From the NCBI GenBank assembly GCA_022606425.2, contig JAHDVF020000248.1, positions 124,001-188,000 of the forward strand: 64,000 nt of DNA, given 5' to 3'. Source of the stretch: Lepidostoma basale (lineage: Eukaryota > Arthropoda > Insecta > Trichoptera > Lepidostomatidae). Position 1 is the first letter of the stretch, and each line of letters starts with the position of its first letter. The notes beneath the pieces are model-generated. The model made no database searches. It saw only the letters and a program-made list of their open reading frames with translations, and was not told the origin of the DNA. A program made the position numbers and the translations under genes. Shown here in pieces: positions 41,065 through 51,000 of the stretch.

Positions 41065-41545
41065 TATTCCTCTTGGGCATGCTGGGGACCAATAGTTTAC
41101 AGATAAGAAGGGATGGGTGTACACTTACCCATTTTTTCAGACTTATCAGGGGATTCTTTGAGAATTCCGTCATCTTGGAGGCTATCCATCTTTATGTTCC
41201 GGATGGTTATCTTCGACAGCGTCAGCACAGACTGTTTTATCTCCCAACATGCAGAACCAACCTGCCTCTGGTGATGCCGGTGGGGAGAGCAATCAAACTG
41301 CTGAACATGATCGCTACGGAGATCGATGTCTTTCATATTCGTGAAAGCACGTTCAGAAGACAAATACTCTTGACTTTGGAGAGTATCTTGGATTCCTAAT
41401 GTCGAACCATCTCTCATGCGTTCCTGGTATTATATATTTATTATGTTTTACCTGTTCTCAATACATGCCTTAAACTATAAAAAATGTTTGTAATGTCTTT
41501 TGGGAAAATAAACTGATTTGATTTGATTTGATTTGATTTGATAAT
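41065..41545 (+). mobile_element. CR1/jockey-like LINE family B inserted in an RTE copy
   Basis: It encodes LGMLGTNSLQIRRDG, LEAIHLYVPDGYLRQRQHR, CRTNLPLVMPVGRAIKLLN, ATEIDVFHIRESTFRRQILL and a stop at 41397-41399. The 3' UTR has ctaatgtcgaaccatctctc and ends in AATAAACTGATTTGATTTG plus further GATTT units (41504-41542). RTE sequence resumes right after it. The coding tail is open, so the insertion is fairly young. Confidence 0.9.
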
Positions 41546-41564
41546 CAATTACTGAAAGGAACAA

Positions 41565-41666
41565 TCGACGAGCTTGCATGTCACGATGTGTGAATGTAGA
41601 AGAGGCGCGAGAATTATGCCAGGATATAACAATGTGGCGATCCATCCTCGTTAGTTAGTTAGTTCT
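41565..41666 (+). mobile_element. RTE-like LINE family A, rearranged copy, right part with (TTAG)n tail
   Basis: acaatcgacgagcttgcatg, then tcacgatgtgtgaatgtaga, continue the family sequence interrupted at 41060. The copy ends with cgttagttagttagttc. The conserved gtaggcagag end is missing or collapsed. Confidence 0.75.
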
Positions 41667-42057
41667 ACAAAATTCTATAATGTTTAAATTCTCCGTAGCA
41701 CAATGCGTGAAATGCCTGATAGGAGCTTCCAGTAATAGGCCATTATGAGGCCTGATCGAATTTCATCCCCGGCGTTATAACGTTGCCAAGGTGAGCTCTA
41801 ATTAATCCGTTTCCCGACCACGCAGTGTGATTACATAACCTCTGTATTGCATTTCTCGCGGGTACTTGGAGCCAATCACGGCTGCTGCTAGATCGGGTAT
41901 TATCTCGCCGTTTCTCCGCAATATTGTGGTTTCGGCCATCACACTCTCACACCTCCGAGATGCGCGCATTACATCCAATTATACGTGTTTAACCCTTGGA
42001 AAACACTAGTGTGCTTTTAATTGCTAATGTCTCATATTTAGTAATTGTAACAAACTA
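41667..42057. other. No gene recognised
   Basis: Moderately GC-rich anonymous sequence (for example 41790-41970). No supported feature. Confidence 0.5.
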
Positions 42058-42290
42058 AAACTAACTAACCATCACGCCGTCTCCCCGAAGGGGTAGGCAG
42101 AAAGAATGGACTGCCACACTTTTCTTTCCTGACATATTTCTCTTGCTTCCTCAACATTCATACATCGTGTCATGCACGCGCGTCGATTTCTCTGACTCCT
42201 CACATGGCCGACATTCAATATTTGATTTGTTTGATCGTGCCACGTTTTCCTCGGTCTTCCTCTATTTCTGGTTCCATTTACATCACTAAT
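42058..42290 (-). mobile_element. RTE-like LINE family A, 3' fragment with (TTAG)n tail
   Basis: Minus-strand copy almost identical to the 3' end of the long element (aaggggtaggcagaaagaat, catcgtgtcatgcacgcgcg, ttcctcggtcttcctctatt). It is truncated at about 42290 and ends in TTAG repeats on the complement. The high similarity suggests a recent insertion from the same subfamily. Confidence 0.88.
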
Positions 42291-42407
42291 AGGGCTCCCT
42301 CCGCTTACCCGAAGGCGTTATAGGCGCAGCGGCGCCTTTCGTCAGCTTCACTCGTGCACTCCCTAGGGCCCCCGTCCATGCGGGACTTACGTTAAATAAT
42401 AATAATA

Positions 42408-43694
42408 TTAGGTCCTTACATATGAAATTGGCGTTTTGTATGGGAGGAACATTTGGTTGATTTTTTTTAAATATAATATATTTATTTAATCAAAGTATGT
42501 ACCATTGCTATCTATGCACTTTTGCCATCTCATAGGTAGTTCATCGATCCCTTTACTAAAAAAACCATTCGGACGGGAATCAATAAAATCTTTGAAGTCG
42601 GTTTGGACTGCCCCATCGGAGTTGAATTTTTTCCCTTGCAAGAAGTTATCCAAATTTCGAAAAAATAGTAATCTGTTGGGGCAAGGTCCGGAGAGTACGG
42701 TGGATGTCTTAGACATTCCAATTGAAGCTCTTCTAATTTGGTAGCCGTCTGTTGTGCAGTGTGTGGTCTAGCGTTATCATGAAGCAGCAGTGGCCTAGAG
42801 CGATTAACCAGCCTCGGTTGTTTAGCAGCTAGCTTTTCCATCATGGTTTGCAGTTGCTGACAATAGACATCTGCCGTAATCGTCTGGCCAGATTTAAGAA
42901 AGCTGTAGTGAACGACACCAGCACTAGTCCACCAAATGCTCACAAGTAACTTTTTTGGAGTCAATTTTCGCTTGGGGCATGGTTTGGCTGGTTCGGCAGG
43001 GTTCAGCCATTGCGATGAGCGCTTCCGATTATCATACAGGATCCACTTTTCATCACAGGTAATGATTTGATTCAAAATCCCTTCATTATTGTGCCGGTTG
43101 AGTAATGCAACGCAGCAGTCAACGCGCGTTTGTTGATTTGCTTCACTCAATTCGTGAGGTACCCACCTTTCAAGCTTTTTCACCTTCCCAATTTGCTTCA
43201 AGTGGATTAAAACAGTTTTATCACTAACACCGCAGCCTGCAGCTAACTCGGACGTGGTTTGCGATGGATCCGCTTCCACAATAGCCTTCAAATTCTTCAT
43301 TATCAACTTTGGTCTCCGGCCGTCCACGGGGCTTGTTCTGCAGGTCGAAATTTCCAGAACGAAAACGTTGGAACCAAAAAAGCACTGTGTTTTCTTTTGC
43401 GGCACCGTCGCCATACACATCATTAATCCTTCGAGCCGTTTCTGCAGCACTGGTGCCACGGTGGAACTCGTACTCGTAAATAACGCGATATTTCAAGTTT
43501 TCCATTTTGTAAACTGAGTGACGCAAAGAAAAAAAACAATTGAGGAAAAAACAAATGAACTATAATTTTCGAAACACAAATACTTGAGTAAATAGCTGTA
43601 TAAATTTGAATTTGGAATTCCTAACCAAAGAGAAGATATTTGAGATCAAAGTTGCCAGTACGGCAAAACGCCAATTTCATATGTAAGGACCTAA
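42408..43694 (-). mobile_element. Full-length mariner, cecropia/Hsmar1-like, with TA duplication
   Basis: The terminal inverted repeats match perfectly over 31 bases, starting TTAGGTCCTTACATATGAAA at 42408 and on the complement of 43694. TA flanks both ends (42406-42407, 43695-43696). The length of 1287 bases is exactly that expected for an intact mariner. Confidence 0.96.
42486..43526 (-). pseudogene. Mariner transposase (cecropia-type), two frameshifts
   Basis: The N-terminus reads MENLKYRVIYEYEFHRGTSA and AAETARRINDVYGDG, followed by the FWFQRFRSGNFDL block. The centre has IGKVKKLERWVPHELSE, first Asp in ITCDEKWILYDN, second in LLHDNARPHTAQ, third in PYSPDLAPTDYYFF; the last two are 34 residues apart (D,D34D). 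The C-terminus RWQKCIDSNGTYFD closely matches Hsmar1-type transposases. Frameshifts near 43300 and 42640 split the frame in three. Apart from these the residues look well preserved, so the copy is not old. Confidence 0.95.
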
Positions 43695-43696
43695 TA

Positions 43697-44005
43697 TATG
43701 TATATTTGCAACTAAGGGGGACCCAGACCACATTTAAGCTGCACTACTCTCCCTCAATGTCCCGCCGTACACACATAGCAATACAACCGTTTGAACTACA
43801 CTAGATAAATCAACCTCTTCGCACAGTTATTAGGATAAAAAAACTCATTTTAGACTTTTTTAATTGACACCTCTGTAATATGCAGCCTGTAATTATTAAG
43901 ACTAATTACGACTTTATTTTAAAAAAATTGTCATTAATAGTGCCTACATAAAGTAGTTTCATTCCTATTTATTGTTTCTTGAACAATGACGTTAAACTTC
44001 ATATA
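43697..44005. other. No gene recognised
   Basis: Intergenic-type sequence between the mariner and a small foldback. No supported feature. Confidence 0.5.
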
Positions 44006-44009
44006 GAAT

Positions 44010-44160
44010 AATTAATACGGATGAAAACGTCTGTTTTCTAGAAGTCTTATTATAGATACATTTGATAATGCCTTAAAAAGGTAACACATCTCAATCCCAT
44101 AAACTATGTATAATAAAACTTTATAGTTTATGGTAACAGACGTTTTTATTCGTATTAATT
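44010..44160. repeat. Small foldback element, 151 bases
   Basis: The ends aattaatacggatgaaaacg and the complement of the right arm (aattaatacgaataaaaacg) pair over about 26 bases with two mismatches. Inside there is a second inverted repeat (cataaactat / atagtttatg). Parts resemble 50030-50110 and 62170-62290, which carry GAAAC-type motifs. Confidence 0.75.
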
Positions 44161-45410
44161 AGTTTCATTTCTTCTAGCAACTCACAATCCTTCTAAGAGC
44201 ATTGGGTGTGGCGTATTATCGGAGGCATTCTTACCTAAAGAATAAGAACAGGAGACGAAGTATCGACATTAAAAATTGAAGGGTTTAGTGGGTCAATATA
44301 ATATACGAGTATATAAAGCGGTGTTGGTGAAAATAGGAATTGAAGAAAACACGACCACCCAAAATCAATCGAATACTTAAAGATGACCTCATTCGGAGTC
44401 TAGTGTAGTGGTATCGCGATAAAAATATTGTTCCTACGTTGTTTTTGCATACCTATATTATTATATTATGACAAACAATAAAGAAAAACTCAAATTAAAA
44501 GGCGGGCCACACTGTTTGAAACAAACTCTCCACAGGGGTGATCTTGGTGGAGAGCTGTGGAGCCCGCGGTTGGTGTAGCGTCCACACTTGGTTTAAAACA
44601 AGCTCTCCACACGTGGAATGCGTGTTTAAACGCGCGTCCGTCCACAAAGTTTGTTGAAGGTCAAACGAATTTTGGTTTCAAACAAGTGTCTACACAGTTT
44701 TAAACCGTTGGTGGAGACCGATGTGGAGAGCTTGTTTAACCCTTAACGTACCGTGTTCAAAACAAAACGCTCGCTCCCATGTGGTAAATTCAGTTTACCG
44801 CTAACTTTATCTAAATATCAAGCATATGACTCGATGAATCAAAATTTAATTTATGTCATCTTGTAGGGAATTTCATTAGGAATAGATCGATATCTATAAC
44901 ATACATGGATTATTTGAAAAACATATCATTATTAATTTTTTTCTGGAACCATGCGATTTCTGATATGTAGGGGAGATGTAGGCAATGGGAGTCAGTTGGC
45001 AATGGGAGTCACCCCTTTAATTCGAAAACAATACGCGTGATGGCGGTTTCAGTGACGTCATACGCTAGCTGTTTGCCGGTAACATCCGCGGTAGGCAGCT
45101 TACTCAGTTCGTATCACGTGCTAGAGAGTGGTAGACGTAACAAGTTTTCGGGCCCTTCTGATCTAATTTTTCGAGTGGACAAATCCGAAGGTAAGGATCA
45201 AACTACTGAGTGTTTCTTTTTGCGCTTGTGATGTGTAATGACTAAAGCATTTTAGATCATGATTTCAAACTCATTTTACCACTATCACTTTTACTTTTAT
45301 GTCAAGGTAGGTTTTTTCTCTTTTTTACCGATGTAGGCAATCGGAGTCAGGTGACCCTTATTGTTAACATTTCCTGTCTTCGATAAAATAATCTTATTTT
45401 TGGTTTGTAG

Positions 45411-45612
45411 ATATCGAACGTTCGTCCCAGAAAGACAAATAAGGCTAACTGGTCTATAGCTAACCTGAAAAAGGCCGTGGAGCTCATCGATAAACAAGGT
45501 TATTTAATAAGAAAAGCCGCGAAAACAATGAACATCCCATTTTCGAGTCTTCAGAAGAGGTACGCGAAAAAAATAGATCAAGAAGAAAATTCTGCAGGAA
45601 TTGAACAATACT
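45411..45612 (+). pseudogene. Pogo-like transposase N-terminus: psq-type helix-turn-helix
   Basis: The frame reads RPRKTNKANWSIANLKKAVE, then LIDKQGYLIRKAAKTMNIPF and SSLQKRYAKK. This is the psq/CENP-B-type DNA-binding helix-turn-helix at the start of pogo/jerky-like transposases (KRKTNR...W...L..AVE...G.S.RKAAK.F.IP.STL..R). A stop lies just upstream at 45408, and tggtttgtag before it looks like a splice acceptor, so a 5' exon may have existed. The frame closes shortly after the join with the zinc finger segment. Confidence 0.85.
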
Positions 45613-45819
45613 TCAGCGTCAGATATGAACACTAATGACTTGTACCAGGACGACAAAAACGATGATGCAGAAGATTCTGACAACCAATGTCTTGTATGCG
45701 GCGAATTCGGGCGAGATAATGAGATGTGGTTCCGATGCACTTCATGTGGACTTTGGGCTCATTCAGATTGCACTGGGTGGGACTCAGCTTGCAATTTTGT
45801 GTACGATTTGTGTTGACCC
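45601..45819 (+). pseudogene. Pogo-like transposase C-terminus: PHD-like zinc finger
   Basis: The frame reads QCLVCGEFGRDNEMWFRCTS, then CGLWAHSDCTGWDSACNFVY and DLC before TGA. The Cys/His spacing (C-x2-C ... C-x2-C ... H-x2-C ... C) and the WAHxDCTGWD core match the PHD-like finger at the C-terminus of many pogo/jerky-type transposases. It is in a different frame from the helix-turn-helix, which it directly follows, so the DDE catalytic core (normally some 300 residues between them) has been deleted. Confidence 0.85.
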
Positions 45820-46625
45820 CCATTGCCAACATGCTGATCACCATTGCCAACAGATGTGGGCAATGGTGGTCAAACCTGTTTTTTTTTAAATGATTATTGT
45901 TCCAAAAGTAAAAACCCAAAGTGATTAAAGGTGATCTCAATTAATAGTTTAATAACTAAAGTTTATAATAAGGCTTAAGCAATAAATAGTTAACTTATAG
46001 TTTGGTTTTTTTTTCAATTCTCGCTTAAGTGACTCCCATTACCTACATCTCCCCTAATGCGTCACAGCATACGAGCGACTGGACATCAGGTATAAACTTG
46101 TCTGCGCGCCGCGGCCGGCGGGGCGAGGATAAAGGCACCTAGGCAAAATGTATAGTACGTTCAAGACAACGAGTACGTATTAATATTTGTCCCTTTTGGT
46201 AAAGTGTTAATATTTTCACAGTTTTGATATTATTAAGTTACGTGCTGCGTTTTCATCCAGTCGGTATTATTACGTACCTATTGAAAAGGTCAAAGATATA
46301 ATTTATAATACGTTCAAAACAGCGAGTAAGTATTTGTCACTTTTGATAAAGTTGTAAATATTAGCAAAACAAATTCTACCTTAACACGAATGAAGTTGAG
46401 GGCAGTCTTAGAAAATATTTTTTTTGGGATGAAGGAAGTAATTTTTTGCTTTTTTTTATTACGAAATATTGAGAACACTTCAATGGAGGATTACAATTTT
46501 TTTTATAATATTAGGGTCCATAGGTTTTAAGAAAATCAACTTTAAATTGGCAGTGGAAACTCAATTGACCACATGGCAACGCGACGGTTAAAACAGTGTG
46601 GCCCGCCTTTTAATGTAAAAATGTC

Positions 46626-46680
46626 TACGTTGAGGAAGGCAACTGTGTCTCGAAACATGTTTATGAAAGTGCAAAAAAGT
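46626..46680 (+). repeat. Hammerhead-like / Penelope-type motif
   Basis: The run reads TTGAGGAAGGCAACTGTGTC then TCGAAACATGTTTATG, matching the arms at 59091-59292 and the motif at 40283-40337. A short stem (GGCA/TGTC-like) separates the TGAGGA and GAAAC cores. Confidence 0.45.
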
Positions 46681-46697
46681 GTTATGAAAATACAATA

Positions 46698-47036
46698 CAG
46701 TAGAACGTCGTTTATCCGGACGTCAGTTAACCGGAACGTCAATTATCCGGACAAGCCAAGATGATGAAGCGCAAAAAAGACGAGAATGTCTTGTTAAAAA
46801 AGAATCTCTGATTATTTTTTCAGTACTGTAGAGTAATGTAAGCCTTTTTATGTACATGTACTACATACCTGTTTTTGAAGTAATATTTGGAATTTTATAA
46901 TCAATAAATGAGCCGAGGAAAAAAAACGATTTACACCTTATTTTGCTAAAAGAATTAGGGCCTGTTTGATTATCCGGAAAAATCGGTATCCGAAACAACT
47001 CCGTCTCGAGTAATCCGGATAAACGACGTTTTACTG
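46698..47036 (+). mobile_element. Pogo/Tigger-like MITE, copy 2, intact ends
   Basis: The ends CAGTAGAACGTCGTTTATCC and the complement CAGTAAAACGTCGTTTATCC pair over about 23 bases with one mismatch. TA flanks both ends (46696-46697, 47037-47038). Length 339 bases, no coding. Closely related to 63592-63905 and, in reverse, 28592-29315. Confidence 0.92.
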
Positions 47037-47059
47037 TATTTAAAAATATACATTTTAGA

Positions 47060-47330
47060 ATGAATTCATCTATCATCAGGATTCCCGATTCTAGGTGCGG
47101 TTGTGATCCTGGTCCATGAAGGCGCACCAAGCGATAAACGGATAGCCTTATTTTGCAGGATTTGGAGTTTTCGTATGTGACTCGTAGCTGCATAGCCCCA
47201 GATTGGGGCTGCATAAGCGAAGATTGGCCTTATGTCCGTTTTGTATATCAGGAGTTTATTGTCGGTGCTTAGTTTACTGTTTCTAGCTAACATTGGGTAG
47301 AGGGCTGAGATTGCTCATAATTGCTGAGAT
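47060..47330 (-). pseudogene. Jockey-like LINE C-terminal fragment
   Basis: The minus strand encodes RNSKLSTDNKLLIYKTDIRP, then IFAYAAPIWGYAATSHIRKL and QILQNKAIRLSLGAPSWTR. This is the thumb/C-terminal signature of jockey-clade reverse transcriptases (KLLIYKxxIRPxxxYAxPxWGxAAxSHIxKLQxxQNKxLR). Truncated at both sides. Confidence 0.88.
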
Positions 47331-47349
47331 TGGGTATGCTGGGGTATAA

Positions 47350-47690
47350 TTCCCTCGAACTGAGGAGGGAAGGATTACTGTCCACACATTTTTACAAACT
47401 GTTCTGGAGCAAATAGGTATTTTTGTTCCTGATAACTACCTGCGACATCGTCGACATCAATTGTTCTTTACTCCGTCACGCAGAACCAACCTGCCTTTGG
47501 TGATGCCAGTAGGAAGAGCAATTCGGACGCTGAATTTAATCATCTCGGATTTGGACATTTTCAGTGTCAGTGAGGCAGTATTCATATAAAAAAGTATTGC
47601 AAATTCTGGAAAGAGTACTGCCTCACTGACGTCGACATATTTGGATTCCTTCTGATATGTATGATTTTTTTGGTCTCATGTTGTTTTGTT
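47350..47690 (+). pseudogene. LINE family B-like C-terminal fragment, diverged
   Basis: Read across frameshifts the plus strand gives YNSLELRREGLLSTHFYKLF, then VFVPDNYLRHRRHQLF, then RTNLPLVMPVGRAIRTLNLI and DLDIFSVSEAVF. The same order is seen in LINE family B (28787, 41065, 62278), but the sequence is more diverged and the GATTT tail is absent. It lies about 150 bases upstream of the first visible RASGEF1 exon. Confidence 0.8.
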
Positions 47691-47836
47691 TAATTTTGTC
47701 TTTGTAATACCGTTTTGTGTCCAAATGAGTCGCCTAAATGTTTCATCGTTTGTAATGTCTCATTTGCGTATAATGTATAAATAAATAATACTGTTATTTC
47801 ATAGAGTTGTAATTTAATCATGTTTTTCTTTTTCAG

Positions 47837-48055
47837 CCGAAAGCTAATAATGCCAGGACCGGCTCTATGGTGGTGTCCGAGCTGGAGTACCGCGACGGGC
47901 AGCTGGTCAGCGGGACTCTGGAGGCCCTGGTGGATCTGTTGAGCCCTGGCGCGGACCGTGGCTTCCTGTTCGCGTTCCTGCTGTGCAGCCGGCTGTACGT
48001 GCGCCCGCACGAGCTGCTGGCCATGTTGTGCAAGAGGCACACCTCCGCCGGACAG
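47837..48055 (+). CDS. RASGEF1: RASGEF1 exon a (first visible exon, REM domain start)
   Basis: A pyrimidine-rich acceptor (tttctttttcag) precedes the exon, and the donor is cag|gtaatg. Both ends are phase 0. It encodes the segment that aligns with the start of the REM domain (SGTLEALVDLLSP, FLFAFLLCSRLYVRPHELLA). GC content is far higher than in the surrounding AT-rich intron sequence. A methionine at 47867 lies inside the exon, but ten codons are open upstream of it to the acceptor, so the true start is probably in an earlier exon. Confidence 0.9.
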
Positions 48056-51000
48056 GTAATGGGGGGTATACCTTATTCACTTCGGAGAGATGATTTGCAA
48101 TTGTGTTAGAAACACCTCTTAAATTGGTCATAATACACTATCTGATTAGTTCTTAGGTCTTAGAAGGCGGAGTGTACGGCATTAGCTTCTAAAATACTCG
48201 GTGATTAGAAAATTACTTATTCTTCTTCTTTTTCCTTATTGTAGACCTATGTGGTCTGTTCTCCAGAGTGTTGCTCCTCTGGAGAACAGAGAGTGTTGTT
48301 GAGGTAGATTCCCAGCTGTCCTTACATCTTTTAGGAGGTCTTCCACGAGGACGAGTCCCATGAGGTTGATTATGCAATGCAATATAGGGGAGTCTGGTGG
48401 TGTCCATTCTTTGAACATGATCGTACCAGTCCCCTTTTCGCTGTCTGCTTCATCTTATAATATCTTCAACCTCACATATCTCTCTTATTCTGGTGTTCCT
48501 CACGCGATCCCTCAGTGTCTTGCCTGATATCGTCCTCAATGTCTTCATTTCGGAAGTCCTCAAAACTTGTTTGGTCCTTACTGTGTCTGACCTTACTTCG
48601 ACGCCATATGTTATTATTGAGAAAATTACTACTATCTCAAAATAAGGAATATTAGTTTTAACGGCTATATTATATTAGTATATTTGTATTTTAATTTCCA
48701 ATAACATCACAAATTTGGAGAAAAATAGTAATTTTCAAACATCATTAGCCGTGACACAAGATATTTGAAATAATAAAATAAAATAAAACTAATTCATTTA
48801 AATTTAAACGTTGTACAGTATCATTATAAATATAAGTCACACCCTTAATTGTATTTCTAAGAAAAATCTATTTGCAATATTAAAAATTTACTGGACTTTT
48901 TTGTGATTATTTCAATTTAAGCTGATAAATGATTAATTTAAAAAAAATTATTTATTTCAATGTTGGAATATAGAATATTTTTCAAATATATTCTTGCTTG
49001 TTCTATTCATAATAAATAAAATAAAAATCAGCGTCTAGTTTTTTTGTAAACACACTGTCACTCACACTATTGCAAACAATCTCCCTGAAATGAACAGACG
49101 CATTATATAGCGTCTTACCTGCAATGCGTATGTTTTTTTTTTTTTCAAAACTAAAAACTAACCCTTAAATGTACGACACAGCACATCGTATATACGAGTA
49201 CGTTACACACTAACCCCTATAGTGCGGCTGGCTACATTAGCAGTCTAAAAAAATGGTCTAGACTACATTTGCAGCTCACATTTGAATGAATCTTGTAAAC
49301 CTTTTTAGTTCAGTTCCTTACTTCTAAATTGTTCGTAATATAATGATGAACTGGAAATATTTGTTAAACTAACTAACTAACTAACCATCACGCCGTTACC
49401 CCGAAAGGGTAGGCAGAAAGAATGGACTGTCATACTTTAACCGATGCGGCACTCCATCCTTCTCTTTTCGCCCCGCGGGAGACGCGATGTGATGGGTTGC
49501 GAACCTCATCGCCACCAATAGGCATCTCCCGCGCACAAATCGATCGTAAAACATCCACAAAATAAATCTAAAACAAATATTATAAAATACAATGATATAA
49601 AATAAAATAACACAATAAAAATAATTTAAAACATAAGGTTTGAGCTGCAAAAGTAGTTAGCCTGATTTTGAGATTTTTTTTTATTGCAAATGAAGGTAGC
49701 AGTTCAAAGGGGGTTAATGGACAAAGATGATAAAAAAAATATTATTTTTAAAATTAAATATATTTTTCTTTTATACAATATACGAGTATAGTACAATTTT
49801 TTTAGGGGTTAGTTTGCGAGCATATTACATTCAGAAATATATATAGCTGTATGTGGTTTCATAAACTAATTTACACTACATGTAACATTCTTATACTTCA
49901 TCAACTTCACGTCATTTGATTGTTTTTTCGTAACTTAATTTTTTTAAATTAAAAACGTTATCTAGTCGCCCCTTCATCCGCGGATCTTATAGCATATGTC
50001 ATAAAGTTACAAAATATCACAATTATTACGAATGAAAACGTCTGCTTTCTAAAAGTTTTTTTTTTTATATTTTATGGGATTGACGTGTTTCGCCCTGCAT
50101 AATAAAACAACTAGAAAATAACAAACATTCATTGGGAAAATTTGTTAGTTAAAAACAAAAACGCTACAAATTATTATATTTTTGATCGGACATATAAAGT
50201 TCTTATCTCGTCTTTCGTATTTTTTTAATTAGACAATTTATAAACCGTCGTTTTAGATTGACGACCTTCGTGGCCGAGTGGTAAGTGCATTGACTGCCAC
50301 CCCGAAGGCTCCGGGTTCGATTCCCGGCGAGGGCAGTGTGATTGTCACACTGTCTTTGGTCTGATGTAGAATTTACGTGACAGTAAAATTGCGATAGATT
50401 AGCTACCTATCACATGTCAGGAGAATCACTATGATAGCTATAATAATACCCTTTAAATCGATTTGGTTCGTGCTGTCATGATGTAAAGAGCGATTCAACA
50501 AAATAATATAATAATTAATTAATCAGGGACGCTGTAGAAAATGCTCCATGTTACAAATTAGTTAAAAATAAAAATGGATTTCTTATCCCAACCTTTATGT
50601 ATGGAAGCGAAGCATGGAACTGGCAGAAGAAAGATGAGAGCAGAATAAATGCGGTAGAGATGAGGTCCCTTAGACATATGTGTCGTAGAACGATGTACGA
50701 CAGAATTTCAAATGCTGATATAAGAAATGAATGTAGAGCGGAAGAAGGTATTATGAATAAAATTATGAAGGGATCGCTGCGTTGGTTCGGACATATGGAG
50801 CGAATGGATGGAGAAATAATGGTTTTAAGAAAGTATACGTTAACGATGTAAATGGAGTACGGAGTCGAAGCAGACCGAGGAAAACATGGCATGACCAAAT
50901 TAAATTTTAAAGGTTGGTCATGTAAAAAGTCGGAAGAATCGACTTGCGTGTATGACTCGCTGTATGAATTTGGGGAAAGCTAGTGAGGTGTGTCCTGATA

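Larger units (their letters stand above)
44970..46054 (+). mobile_element. Pogo-like transposon, internally deleted, TA target duplication
   Basis: The terminal inverted repeats are 25 bases with one mismatch, starting GGGGAGATGTAGGCAATGGG at 44970 and mirrored at 46054. TA lies on both sides (44968-44969, 46055-46056). The MITE sequence reads through across the insertion when compared with copy 1 (gatttctgatatgta|atgcgtca). Copies of the subterminal word GGCAATGGGAGTCA occur at about 44981, 44999 and, with one change, 45335, probably transposase binding sites. Confidence 0.92.
44740..46587 (-). mobile_element. TTAA-flanked MITE, copy 2, split by a pogo-like element
   Basis: Flanked by TTAA at 44736-44739 and 46588-46591. 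The two parts (44740-44969 and 46055-46587, about 760 bases together) align in reverse orientation with copy 1 at 21492-22275, including aaaacgctcgctcccatgtg, tagatcgatatctataacat and tagggtccataggttttaag. It is inserted in the outer element at a TTAA inside its right terminal repeat. Confidence 0.9.
44499..46609. mobile_element. Outer TIR element (MITE) carrying two nested insertions
   Basis: The left end ggcgggccacactgtttgaa (44501) and the complement of the right end (46607) pair, and the pairing extends through the next run (aaacaa-ctctccaca), about 38-40 bases in all once the inner insertion is removed. TTAA lies at 44495-44498 and 46610-46613, a possible target duplication. The interior has repeated aaacaagctctccaca motifs in both orientations. 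The original unit would be about 260 bases and non-coding. Confidence 0.85.

Noticed and set aside
50268..50340. Possible tRNA gene (A and B boxes present)
   Set aside because: The acceptor stem does not pair and the sequence continues into a SINE body; called a SINE.
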